Shown here: positions 40,294 to 50,079 of the stretch, in pieces | Layout: every line of letters begins with the position of its first letter | Position numbering within the stretch: position 1 is the first letter of the stretch | Assembly: GCA_039105265.1 (NCBI GenBank) | Contig: JAPFFF010000015.1 | Span: 1,736,001-1,800,000, forward strand | Length of the DNA: 64,000 bases | Source of the DNA: Tritrichomonas musculus | Lineage: Eukaryota > Parabasalia > Tritrichomonadida > Tritrichomonadidae | Direction of reading: 5' to 3' | Program-made: the position numbers and the translations under genes | Notes under the pieces: generated by a model | Told to the model about the DNA's origin: nothing | Seen by the model: only the letters and a program-made list of their open reading frames with translations | The model's database searches: none

Positions 40294-40994
40294 AAAAAAG
40301 TATTTTGTTATATGAATTAATAATAAAAAAAAATAGATTAAATTAAGAATGATCAATAATTATTGAATAGCAAATTTTAAGGCTAAAAAACAAATGTTAT
40401 ATTTTAGATATTTAAGAAAAATGAGAATTAAGGTATTTAAAGTAAAAATACACTCATACTATTTTTGAATGTATTTTTATCGTACAATTTGAAAATTTCC
40501 AAAACTTTTTTCCGTGGGGAAAATTTTCTCTCCAATTCAGAATGACCTTTTCAAATTTATATATTATTCAAATAATTTGATCTGTTTTGGTTTCAAAGAA
40601 AACAAAGACTTACCAACAAACCGCCAGATAACAATGAATTAAATTATTATTATCTAAAAATTTGGATTCGTTTTCATCTGAAGGAAAAGGAGAATCAAAT
40701 TTACAAAAAGAAAAAACTTAGAACAAGTTGTTCATACATCAACGTGTCTCATCGTTATCATTTTTATGTACCGATAAATGAAAATGAGAGAGAATTACAC
40801 TACATCTGACCTAGTTACTTCTAATTTTTATTTCTGCTGCTTTTTAAGTTTTATGCAGTAAGCAATTTGTCGATATATTCATGAGATTTTTCATCTTCAA
40901 CGAAATGCATGAAATGATTTAAAAAAAAAAAAAAAATTCAGTCGGATTTTGAATATAAAAAGATATTTAAAAAATTAAAGTTTTTATTATTAAA
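40294..40994. other. convergent intergenic region
   Basis: About 700 bp between the kinase relic (plus) and the 3' end of the giant surface protein gene (minus). AT-rich, with a short poly-A tract near 40921-40935. No gene or repeat recognised. Confidence 0.45.
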
Positions 40995-42233
40995 TTAAGC
41001 TCCATCATTTTCTGAATCATCTGAATCTTTGTTGTCGTGAATGGATTGTTCTTTTCCTTCAGATGAAAATGAATCATCTTCATTATACGAATTTGATTTC
41101 TTTTTACGAATGACGAAAAAGTAAACCAAAAGGATGACAACTCCAACAACAACAACGACAGCAATGACGATTCCAGCAATTGCACCACCATTCAATCCTT
41201 TAGAATCATCTTTATGATTAGCAATGAGTCTTTTCATGTTGTTGTTTGCATCAATGCAATCGGCATGATTGTATTTCGAATTAGATGAAGCATCGAATGA
41301 CTTTACCCATTCTGAGCATTTAAATTTGTTTTTATCTGATTCAGCAATCACGAAAACATCGTCCTCTTCAAGAAGTGCACCAACATTTCGATCTTGAATT
41401 GAAATATGACTAGGTGGCGATCTCAAATCACCAATCAAAATTGGATTCGAACTTTGTGTTTCGTTTGAGGAAATTTCGATTTTTGTATTTGCAATATCAA
41501 CGTTTTCAGTGAGAGAAATTATCGAATACAAACCTGCTTTCAAATAACCGTTAATGATGACGTTATCAAGTTCAGTTGATGCTTTTTGTTGAAGAGTAAC
41601 CAAGTTAACAACTGCCTTTTTATCCTTATTAGTGAACTCAACTTTTGAATTTCCATACAAGTTGATTTGGTTTACATTAACTCTCGAATCTGAATGGATT
41701 TTGATTTCGCCATCTTTCTTTGGAACAATTTGATTGAGATTCAAAGTACTTTCTTCATTTTTACCTTGAATTATTAATTGACCTTCTCCTTTAAGCGATG
41801 TTTCAGCACTTTTGGCAGATGTCGTATCGATTGTAATTACCGGTTGATCAGCGTTTTCATCGTCATCTGTGTTTTGGTATTCAATTACAATTTCTAAAGG
41901 AGTGTTTGGGTTTGGCTGAATTGTTACATTCTGAATATTTTTGTCAATTAAAAGCTCAACTTTGGCTTTGCTCATGTCTTCTACTACTACTACTTTGTTA
42001 TTCTCTTTTGAAGGGATGTGAACATAATAATTTTTGTTTTGTGAAGCATCATCACTTTTATCAATAGTGATTGTGTTTTCATTTGTTTCTTTATAACGTA
42101 GTTCCTCTTTTTCTTGTTCAGTAGGAGGTTCAACAGCTTCAATATCACTATTAATACAAAGTCCATTTCTAGCAACATAACTTCCACTACAGAATGAGCA
42201 ATAACTATAATTTGATGAACAGATTGAGCACAT
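40995..42233 (-). CDS. giant Cys-rich surface protein, C-terminal part with membrane anchor
   Basis: 412 residues from the ATG at 42233, but the frame is open upstream to about 42450, where it joins the preceding block by a frameshift; this is the C-terminal part of a broken 9-kb gene. It opens with the last Cys-rich repeats (MCSICSSNYSYCSFCSGSY), then a Cys-poor, Val/Ile/Asn-rich region of about 270 residues that looks like a beta-helix stalk. A single membrane segment follows (about 353-375, GGAIAGIVIAVVVVVGVV then ILLVYFFV), then RKKK and an acidic Ser/Asp cytoplasmic tail. This is a type I surface protein layout. With a nonsense codon and a frameshift upstream, it may only be expressed as part of a repaired allele. 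Confidence 0.75.
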   Translation of the reverse strand: MCSICSSNYSYCSFCSGSYVARNGLCINSDIEAVEPPTEQEKEELRYKETNENTITIDKSDDASQNKNYYVHIPSKENNKVVVVEDMSKAKVELLIDKNIQNVTIQPNPNTPLEIVIEYQNTDDDENADQPVITIDTTSAKSAETSLKGEGQLIIQGKNEESTLNLNQIVPKKDGEIKIHSDSRVNVNQINLYGNSKVEFTNKDKKAVVNLVTLQQKASTELDNVIINGYLKAGLYSIISLTENVDIANTKIEISSNETQSSNPILIGDLRSPPSHISIQDRNVGALLEEDDVFVIAESDKNKFKCSEWVKSFDASSNSKYNHADCIDANNNMKRLIANHKDDSKGLNGGAIAGIVIAVVVVVGVVILLVYFFVIRKKKSNSYNEDDSFSSEGKEQSIHDNKDSDDSENDGA

Positions 42234-42414
42234 GCTAACACTACATTCTTTGCAATAAGGACTTGTTGAATCAATACCAAATCCAGTCTTACAAATGCCA
42301 CAAACTTTTGATGTTGGATCGATTCCTTCATTTTGTTGGCATCTTCCACACCTTCTTGTTGTTTGACTGATTCCTTCACCTTCGCCGCAAACGATGCATG
42401 TTCCATTTGTTGGA

Positions 42415-45400
42415 TCAATTCCTTGGCCAGATGGACATCTTCCAGAACATTGTGACTGAATTTATTCCTTCGCCATCTTTGCATTCTGTGCATTGATTTG
42501 TTACAGGATCAACTCCTTGACCTGCTGCACATTTTTCGCATTTATCATTTGTTGGATTGTAGCCAAATCCGGTGATACACTGACAGATAAATGTGTTTGA
42601 ATTCTTGATTTGATTTTCCGGATATGACGTGCAGATGCCATTATTTCGATCAATGCATTTGTCTTCATTGCAATGAACGCATTCGTGAGTTATTGGATCA
42701 ATACCATATTGACTTGAGCAATTGACACATTCATGCGTAACATGATCAAATCCTTCTTTATTAGAACAGATACATTTTTGAGTTTTAGTGTCGATTATTT
42801 GACCATCTTTGCATTTTGTGCACTCGCCTGTGTATGAATCAATTCCATTTCCAGCTTCACATGGAGAACAGATTCTTGTATTCATATTGATTCCTTCTCC
42901 ATCTTTGCATTTAGTACAAATTCTACTTGATGGATCAATTCCTTCATTTTCTTTGCATGGCCCACAAATTTTAGTTTCAGGATCAATTCCTTCATTTTCT
43001 TTGCATGGCCCACAAATTTTAGTTTCAGGATCAATTCCTTCATTTTCTTTGCATGGCCCACACATTTTAGTTTCAGGATCAATTCCTTCATTTTCTTTGC
43101 ATGGCCCACAAATTTTAGTTTCAGGATCAATTCCTTCATTTTCTTTGCATGGCCCACAAATTTTAGTTTCAGGATCAATTCCTTCATTTTCTTTGCATGG
43201 CCCACAAATTTTAGTTTCAGGATCAATTCCTTCATTTTCTTTGCATGGCCCACACATTTTAGTTTCAGGATCAATTCCTTCATTTTCTTTGCATGGCCCA
43301 CACATTTTAGTTTCAGGATCAATTCCTTCATTTTCTTTGCATGGCCCACACATTTTAGTTTCAGGATCAATTCCTTCTTTATCTTTGCATGAAATACATT
43401 TTTTAGTTTCAGGATCGAATCCCATGTTACCTACACATTCACAAAAGTGATTAATAGAATTAATTCCTGAGCCTTCTGGACAAATAGCACACACACCACT
43501 TTCTGAATCAATACCTTGTCCATTTTCACATTTGCCACAGATTCGTGTTTGATTATTAATTCCTTCACCATTCAAATTGTTACATTTTTGGCATAATTTA
43601 GTTGTTTCATTGATACCTTCTTGGTTTGGACATTTTCCACATATTTTACTCACTTGATTAATACCTTCATATTCATCACACTCAACACAGAATCCACTAG
43701 TTTCATTGATTCCTTTTCTAAATGGACATGGACCACATAATAATGTTTCATTGTCAATAATTCCTTCACCTGGTTTGCATTTTCCACATAAATTAGAAAT
43801 TGGATCAATTCCAAAACCTTCATTGCATACTTCACATTTCTTTGATATTTCATTGAATCCAAGACCTGTTTCACATGTACAAAAGTTTGTGTTTAACTCG
43901 CGTTTTTGTCCTTCTGAAAATGGTTTACATTTGAGACTTACTCGGTCGATACATTGGTTTTCTGGACATTCAATACATCGAAAATCTTCAGGATTGATGC
44001 CTTGTCCAATTGGACAATCAACGCAATTATGATTTGAATCATAACCTTTCTTATCTTGGCATGTGCAATGCTTTGTTTTTTCATCAACTTTTTCACCATC
44101 GCGGTTGCATTGCCTACATTCACGAGTTATTGAGTCAATGCCTTCATTTGTTTCACACACTTTACAAAGATTTGTTGTCGAATCAATTCCATAACCATCA
44201 TCACATGTATCACAACTATCTGTCAATTCATTGTAACCAAGACCTGTTTCACATGTACAAAAGCTTGTGTTTAACTCGCGTTTTTGTCCTTCTGAAAATG
44301 GTTTACACTTGAGACTTACTCGGTCGATACATTGGTTTTCTGGACATTCAATACATCGAAAATCTCCAGGATTGATGCCTTGTCCAATTGGACAATCAAC
44401 ACAATTATGATTTGAATCATATCCTTTCTTATTTCCGCATGTGCATTTCTTGGTGACTGGATCAATAAATTCATCATATCCATTACAAAGTTTGCATTTT
44501 CCTGTTATAGTATCAATTCCATAGTTTAATTCTTCATCACATAATATGCATGCATATGTTTCTGGATCAAAGCCCAATCCTTCTTGGCATATACATTGAT
44601 GGTTTTCTCGATCTGGAAATGCTCCTTCTGGGCATTTTACACATTCATGTGTATTTTTATCTATACCTTCATCATCATTGCATTTCCTGCAATATCCCGT
44701 TTCATGATCAAATGCTTCTTTGATATTATCATCACAATACCTGCACATTTTAGTTTCAAAATCAACTCCATAATGTGAACCAAAGTAATTTTGGCAAACT
44801 ACGCATTCATAATTAGAATTGAATCCTTTTTTGTCTGCACAAATACATATATTAGTATCAGTTTCAATTAATTTGTCGCCTGAACATGGAATACACTTTC
44901 CATTTTTAGCAAAAATACCATATCCTTCTGGACAAGTTATACATTCATTTGTTACTGAATCGGTACCTTCTCCATCATTGCATTTCACGCATTTATTTTT
45001 TTGTTTGCTAAATCCATATCCAACAATGCATGTGCATAAATATGTATCTGATTCAGCTTCTTGTTGGTTTTCATTTATCTTCCACTCTCCAGTAAATCGA
45101 TCAATGCAATATTTAGAATATTGGTGTTTTGAACATATTCTTGATTCAGGATTAATTCCAAAACCAACTTCACATTGGCCACATTTGCCAGTTGTTTCAT
45201 TAATTCCATGACCAATCTTGCATTCACCGCATTCTCCACTTTCTGGATCAAATCCAAATCCATATCCGCACCTACATTTATGATTTTTTGGATCACATAT
45301 AGAATTTGTAGGACATTTGTTACACTTCTTAGTTAAAGGATCTATTCCAAATCCTTCAGGAATTTCGATGCAAAATCCAGTTGATTCATCAATACATTGT

Positions 45401-48400
45401 GAGTGATCGCAATATTTGCATTGATAAGTAAACTGATCAATTCCTTGTTCTGGTAAACAATCTTGACAAATTTTATCAACCAAATCAATAAAACCTTGTT
45501 TTAATGGGCAAATGCACTTTTTACTTGTTTCATTTTTCATTTGACTATCATTACATGTTGTGCATTCACCATTTATCGGATCAATGCTACCTGAGGCGCA
45601 TTGTCCGCATGTATTAGTAATTGGATCAATACCTTCGCCATCATTACATATGCATAAATGAGTTATTGGATCTACTATAGAACCAGTAGGGCATGTAATG
45701 CATTCACCATTAGTAAGATTAATTGCTTCACATTGTTTACATAATCCTGTGTCTTTATCAATTCCTTCGCCTATTCGATTATTACAAATTCGGCAACTAT
45801 TATTAACAGGATCAATTCCTTCATATTTGTTACATTTTTTACAACTATTTAGAAGATAATCATATCCTTGTTTTTGAGGGCATTTGCATTTATTAGTAGT
45901 TTCATCTGGTGATTGGCCAAAAGGACATTCATCGCAAAAGCCATTTGAAAGAATTCCTTGTCCTGAAGAACACATTGTGCAATGACCAGTTGTCATATTT
46001 TTTCCTTCACCTTCTGAACATTGAACACATTTTCCATCAGCAGGATTGACGCCTTGTCCATAAGGACAATCAATACATAATCCATTAATCGGATCAATTC
46101 CTTGACCATTTTGACAAAGAATGCAATCAAAATTCTCGTTTATTCCCATTCCTTCAGAGCAAACGCATTGTTTTGTAGTGTTATCAAGTTTCATAAAAGG
46201 TTTCTGTGAACAGTCAATACAGGATCCCATTTCTATGAAGAATCCTAGGCCTTCTTCACATGGTGTACAAACATTACCAGGGCCAATTCCTGTTCCATTT
46301 GAGCAAATAGTACATTTTCTACTTATAGGATCGATTCCTTGATTATTGGGACAATCAACGCACATTAAAGTATCAGGATCAATTCCTTTACCTAATGGAC
46401 AATAAGTGCATCTGTTTGTTTCAGGATCTATTCCTTTTCCTTCTTCGCAAGTTATACATGTTTGAGTCTTTGTATCAAATCCTTTTTTGGCCGGGCAAAG
46501 ACAAAAATTATTATTAAAAGTAAATGTGCCTCCTATACATTTGATACATTCTTTTGATACCGGATCTATACCTTCATCTGGATTACATTTTCTACACATT
46601 CTTGTATCATGATCAACTCCTAAACCTTTATTATAGCAATCATCGCATAAGTATGTATCTGGGTCAATGCCATATAAGCAATTAAAGCAAGAATCCGATC
46701 TGTAATAGTCAAATGCTTGCCCTTTTGGACATGTGCAAACATTAGTTTCTGGATTAAGAATTTTTGGATATTTACATTTCATGCATTCTCCACTTACAGA
46801 CGAAATTCCTTCATTTGGACCACATTCACCGCATTCTCTGGTTTCTGGATCAATTCCTTTTGTGCAAATAATGCATTCTCTTGTCTCTGGATCAATTCCA
46901 TACTTGTTATCAAAACATCTAAAACAATTCATAGTTTCTGGATCAACTGCATATCCTTTTGGACATAGTATACAACGATTTGTTACATCATGAATGCTAT
47001 TACCTTTTGGACATTCGCCACATTCATTTGTTTCTTCTATTATTCCTTGTTTATCAGGACAAGAACAAAATGAATTCTCATTCATAATTGACCCATTAGC
47101 ACAAACACCACATAAATATGTTTTTGGGTCAATTCCAGTTGAGCAATAACTCAAACATTTTCTAGTGGCAGGTTCAATTGAATAACCTTTTATTGATGCT
47201 GATTGGCAAATTCCTCTAGAATCAATACAGTATCCTTCTTCATGACATTCTTGGCACTTAAATGTCGTCGAGTTATAAAACAAATTATTTTTACATTGGC
47301 ATAACTTAGTATCTGGATCAATTATATCATTTTCTAATGGTAACTGACATAATCCAGTAATTGGATTGATGCATTCATTTTCTTCACATTGGCCACAAAT
47401 TTTAGTAATTGGATTGATGCCTTCGCCTTCAGAGCATTGAGAAATGCATTTTCCATCTGTTTTATTGATTCCATTTATAATCTCTATACAGAATCCATTA
47501 GGATCAATACAGTATCCTTCTTCGCATTCTTGACAAAATTGATTATGTCTTACTATACCTTGTTTAAATGGGCATTTGCTACAAGTGGCGTTAACAATTC
47601 CTTCTCCAATTGGGCATTCACAAAATCTTCCATAATTTATTGAATTTGCTGGGCATTTACAAATAGGGGAATCATATACATAAATGTCACAATTCGTCAA
47701 ACATTCTGATGTTTCTAAATCCATATAATAGTAATACGGATTCTCTCGTGTGTTTTTGCACTGGCGTGTTGCCTTATCAATGCATTGATTAATTTTGCAT
47801 TTTCCACAACGTCCAGTATCATCTATGAATTCATCAGGTGAACAATCGATGCATGCGGTGAAATTTGCATTAAAACCTTTGTTTCCGTCACATTTGCATA
47901 CGTTATCAACTATTGATGAACCTTCTGGACATTTCATACATAAATATGTATCTGGATTTTTAGCAGTGTTCTCCAAGTCTTTAAAATCAATGCATGTAAA
48001 ATTGATCGGATCGATACATTCATAACTTCCACATTCATAACATGACTGTTTGTCTTCATTTGGAACTTTCCGATCAGAACATTCCAAGCACATTCCACTT
48101 GATTCATAAAAATGTGGATTACATTGGCATCTTTTAGTTTCGTTATTGTATGTTGTGTTTTCAGGGCAAACACCACAAATATTGGTCGTTGGGAGAATTC
48201 CTTCTCCTTCTGGGCACGGTCCACATTCTCTGGTTCTATTATTAACGCCTTCAGAATAAGGACATCTTTGGCAATTTCCAGAAACCAAGCCGTATCCGTC
48301 CGTACATTTCATACATGTTGATGTTGAACTATCTAAATATTCTCCTTCATTGCATTGAACGCATTTTCCCGTTAGAGTATCAAAGCCTTTGTTTGGATCT

Positions 48401-49056
48401 GTGCAAATGCATCGATTTGATTCTAGATCTCGAGAAGAATCACTTGGACATGTTAAACATTCTTTGCTATACACATCAACTCCTTCGGTTTCATTTAATT
48501 CTCTGCATTTTCTAGTTTCTTTATCAATGCATTCATTATCACTACACTCACTGCATACCAAATTGGATGCAATTCCTTTTCCTTGGGGACAAAAATCGCA
48601 TTTGCCATTTATATCATTAATTAAACCTTGTTTTTCAGGACAAAGGCATTTTTTGGTTACAGGATCTCTTATTCTTTTTAGATAAATGGGATTTCTAATG
48701 AAATTATAATAATCTACACATTCATCCCATCTGATTTTTTCGCATGTTACTGTGTCCATATTAATACCATAACCTTCAGGGCATATATAGCAGCGATGAT
48801 CTGTTAAATTGATTCCTTCATAATTTTTAGGATATCTGCATTCATTATTTTCTGGGTCAATGCACATTTGATATCCATCAATTTTATATGGACATGATTC
48901 ACATGTGTTAGTTGTACTTTTCTCATCAATCCTGCATTCACGGCATTGTAGTGTCTGAATATCGATTTTATGGCTAGAATTTTGGCATCTGCAATCTCCA
49001 TAAGTGCCTCTAAGGATTTCTGGCGTTGTTTCAATAACAACAAAATTATCTAACAT
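42415..49056 (-). CDS. giant Cys-rich surface protein, main repeat block
   Basis: 2213 residues in one frame. It consists of dozens of short Cys-rich repeats, mostly C..C..G.GIDP.T..C..C with 16-25 residues per unit, a pattern reminiscent of Giardia VSP/HCMP and EGF-like proteins; the Cys probably form disulphides outside the cell. The frame is open upstream of the listed ATG as far as a TAA at 49414-49416, so the ATG at 49056 is an internal codon. Downstream the repeat pattern is lost after GEGINSVT (about 42450) and continues in another frame (QCSGRCPSGQGIDPTNGTC), showing a frameshift. It includes a nine-copy 16-residue array and a 126-residue duplication. Function is probably adhesion or surface coat; inferred. 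Confidence 0.8.
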   Translation of the reverse strand: MLDNFVVIETTPEILRGTYGDCRCQNSSHKIDIQTLQCRECRIDEKSTTNTCESCPYKIDGYQMCIDPENNECRYPKNYEGINLTDHRCYICPEGYGINMDTVTCEKIRWDECVDYYNFIRNPIYLKRIRDPVTKKCLCPEKQGLINDINGKCDFCPQGKGIASNLVCSECSDNECIDKETRKCRELNETEGVDVYSKECLTCPSDSSRDLESNRCICTDPNKGFDTLTGKCVQCNEGEYLDSSTSTCMKCTDGYGLVSGNCQRCPYSEGVNNRTRECGPCPEGEGILPTTNICGVCPENTTYNNETKRCQCNPHFYESSGMCLECSDRKVPNEDKQSCYECGSYECIDPINFTCIDFKDLENTAKNPDTYLCMKCPEGSSIVDNVCKCDGNKGFNANFTACIDCSPDEFIDDTGRCGKCKINQCIDKATRQCKNTRENPYYYYMDLETSECLTNCDIYVYDSPICKCPANSINYGRFCECPIGEGIVNATCSKCPFKQGIVRHNQFCQECEEGYCIDPNGFCIEIINGINKTDGKCISQCSEGEGINPITKICGQCEENECINPITGLCQLPLENDIIDPDTKLCQCKNNLFYNSTTFKCQECHEEGYCIDSRGICQSASIKGYSIEPATRKCLSYCSTGIDPKTYLCGVCANGSIMNENSFCSCPDKQGIIEETNECGECPKGNSIHDVTNRCILCPKGYAVDPETMNCFRCFDNKYGIDPETRECIICTKGIDPETRECGECGPNEGISSVSGECMKCKYPKILNPETNVCTCPKGQAFDYYRSDSCFNCLYGIDPDTYLCDDCYNKGLGVDHDTRMCRKCNPDEGIDPVSKECIKCIGGTFTFNNNFCLCPAKKGFDTKTQTCITCEEGKGIDPETNRCTYCPLGKGIDPDTLMCVDCPNNQGIDPISRKCTICSNGTGIGPGNVCTPCEEGLGFFIEMGSCIDCSQKPFMKLDNTTKQCVCSEGMGINENFDCILCQNGQGIDPINGLCIDCPYGQGVNPADGKCVQCSEGEGKNMTTGHCTMCSSGQGILSNGFCDECPFGQSPDETTNKCKCPQKQGYDYLLNSCKKCNKYEGIDPVNNSCRICNNRIGEGIDKDTGLCKQCEAINLTNGECITCPTGSIVDPITHLCICNDGEGIDPITNTCGQCASGSIDPINGECTTCNDSQMKNETSKKCICPLKQGFIDLVDKICQDCLPEQGIDQFTYQCKYCDHSQCIDESTGFCIEIPEGFGIDPLTKKCNKCPTNSICDPKNHKCRCGYGFGFDPESGECGECKIGHGINETTGKCGQCEVGFGINPESRICSKHQYSKYCIDRFTGEWKINENQQEAESDTYLCTCIVGYGFSKQKNKCVKCNDGEGTDSVTNECITCPEGYGIFAKNGKCIPCSGDKLIETDTNICICADKKGFNSNYECVVCQNYFGSHYGVDFETKMCRYCDDNIKEAFDHETGYCRKCNDDEGIDKNTHECVKCPEGAFPDRENHQCICQEGLGFDPETYACILCDEELNYGIDTITGKCKLCNGYDEFIDPVTKKCTCGNKKGYDSNHNCVDCPIGQGINPGDFRCIECPENQCIDRVSLKCKPFSEGQKRELNTSFCTCETGLGYNELTDSCDTCDDGYGIDSTTNLCKVCETNEGIDSITRECRQCNRDGEKVDEKTKHCTCQDKKGYDSNHNCVDCPIGQGINPEDFRCIECPENQCIDRVSLKCKPFSEGQKRELNTNFCTCETGLGFNEISKKCEVCNEGFGIDPISNLCGKCKPGEGIIDNETLLCGPCPFRKGINETSGFCVECDEYEGINQVSKICGKCPNQEGINETTKLCQKCNNLNGEGINNQTRICGKCENGQGIDSESGVCAICPEGSGINSINHFCECVGNMGFDPETKKCISCKDKEGIDPETKMCGPCKENEGIDPETKMCGPCKENEGIDPETKMCGPCKENEGIDPETKICGPCKENEGIDPETKICGPCKENEGIDPETKICGPCKENEGIDPETKMCGPCKENEGIDPETKICGPCKENEGIDPETKICGPCKENEGIDPSSRICTKCKDGEGINMNTRICSPCEAGNGIDSYTGECTKCKDGQIIDTKTQKCICSNKEGFDHVTHECVNCSSQYGIDPITHECVHCNEDKCIDRNNGICTSYPENQIKNSNTFICQCITGFGYNPTNDKCEKCAAGQGVDPVTNQCTECKDGEGINSVTMFWKMSIWPRN
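42943..43374 (-). repeat. 48-bp tandem array, nine copies, in the surface protein gene
   Basis: Nine units of 48 bp, each encoding GIDPETK(M/I)CGPCKENE. Units are almost identical; the main difference is ATG (Met) versus ATT (Ile), in the order M M M I I I M I I along the protein. The pattern indicates recent expansion by unequal crossing-over or slippage. It is in frame, so copy-number changes alter protein length without breaking it. Confidence 0.95.
43861..44458 (-). repeat. 378-bp direct duplication inside the surface protein gene
   Basis: The segment 43861-44080 recurs at 44239-44458 (offset 378 bp, 126 codons) with few differences; both encode CPIGQGINP.DFRCIECPEN, then QCIDRVSLKCKPF and a CETGLG end. 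It keeps frame. Confidence 0.85.
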
Positions 49057-49413
49057 GCAGTGATTTGGTGATTCTAAGTTATTTTCGCATTTTCTTGTAT
49101 CTGGATTAAGATATTCTGAATCTGGACACTCAATGCATCTGTTGTTGATATCAAGACCTTGATTTTCTTTGCATTTGGTACAAGCTCCTGTATATTGATC
49201 TAGTCCATTGGTTTCATTACCACAAATTCCACATTGACCATCAGGAAGGATTCCATATAAGTGCTCATTGTCAAGCTTATTGCAGATGCAAGTAAAATTT
49301 GAACTCTCTGAAGATTCTGATCCAGATGGACATGATATGATTTCTCCTGTTTCATGATTTTTTCCTTGATTGTAATTAATTCTTACACATGACTTGATAA
49401 CTGGATCATAGCC

Positions 49414-50079
49414 TTAGTCAATTGAGCATTTAAAGCACTTATTGTTCTCATCAACAATATATCCTTTTGGACAAACACCACAATAATTGTTTTCCAAAAC
49501 ATGTTCACCGTCTTTACATGGTCTGCATTGGTGTGTATCTGGATCGAAGCCTAGCCCAGTGGGGCATACGCATTTTAATTGGCCTTTTAATGAATTATCT
49601 GGACATATAACGCATCTTCTTGTAATAGGATCAAGAGATTGTCCATCTCTGCAATAAATACATTGTCCTGTTTCATTATCAATAGCTACTAAATCGCTCA
49701 TATTCTTACATTCATTTTTTTCAGGATCAATACAATAATTTTCTTCGCATTTTTTGCAATATCCAAGAGAATGATATTCATGGAAACTTTCACATGTGCA
49801 TTGCTTTGATATTGGATCTGTTTTAGCATTGATTGATTTTGCATTGATGCATGATCCATCAAAATAGATGCATTCATTTTCATCACAAAAATCACATTTG
49901 GCTGTCAGTCGATTAATTCCTTGGAGGTTGGGACAAAAACCACATTTTCCATCTGCTAAGATTCCTTTACCTCTTGGACAGAAGTTACATTCACCTGAGG
50001 ATATGTTAATTACTTGCCCTTCGGGGCATTGGTTATTTCCCGATAATATTAAATAGAATAGGGTAAATATTAAAACCAT
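49414..50079 (-). CDS. giant Cys-rich surface protein, N-terminal part with signal peptide
   Basis: 221 residues from ATG 50079 to a TAA at 49416-49414. It begins with a hydrophobic signal peptide (MVLIFTLFYLILSG) and then Cys-rich repeats of the same kind as the next block (CPEGQVINISSGECNFCPRG and so on). The frame continues after the TAA (GYDPVIKSCVRINYNQGK) for 119 codons into the next block without any shift. This is thus the true 5' end of a single gene of about 9 kb (50079 to 40995), interrupted by one nonsense codon. The stop could be a real inactivating mutation, read-through, or a sequence error. Secretion to the surface is inferred. Confidence 0.75.
   Translation of the reverse strand: MVLIFTLFYLILSGNNQCPEGQVINISSGECNFCPRGKGILADGKCGFCPNLQGINRLTAKCDFCDENECIYFDGSCINAKSINAKTDPISKQCTCESFHEYHSLGYCKKCEENYCIDPEKNECKNMSDLVAIDNETGQCIYCRDGQSLDPITRRCVICPDNSLKGQLKCVCPTGLGFDPDTHQCRPCKDGEHVLENNYCGVCPKGYIVDENNKCFKCSID

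Noticed and set aside
41990-42493. 167-codon minus-strand frame overlapping the surface protein gene
   Set aside because: It is an alternate-frame reading of the Cys-repeat DNA; the repeat periodicity keeps other frames open. Cys spacing and the domain continuity are in the other frame.
42809-43450. 213-codon plus-strand frame with repeated SIPSFSLHGPQILVSG
   Set aside because: Antisense shadow of the nine-copy 48-bp array; the period is a multiple of three, so all frames of the array stay open.
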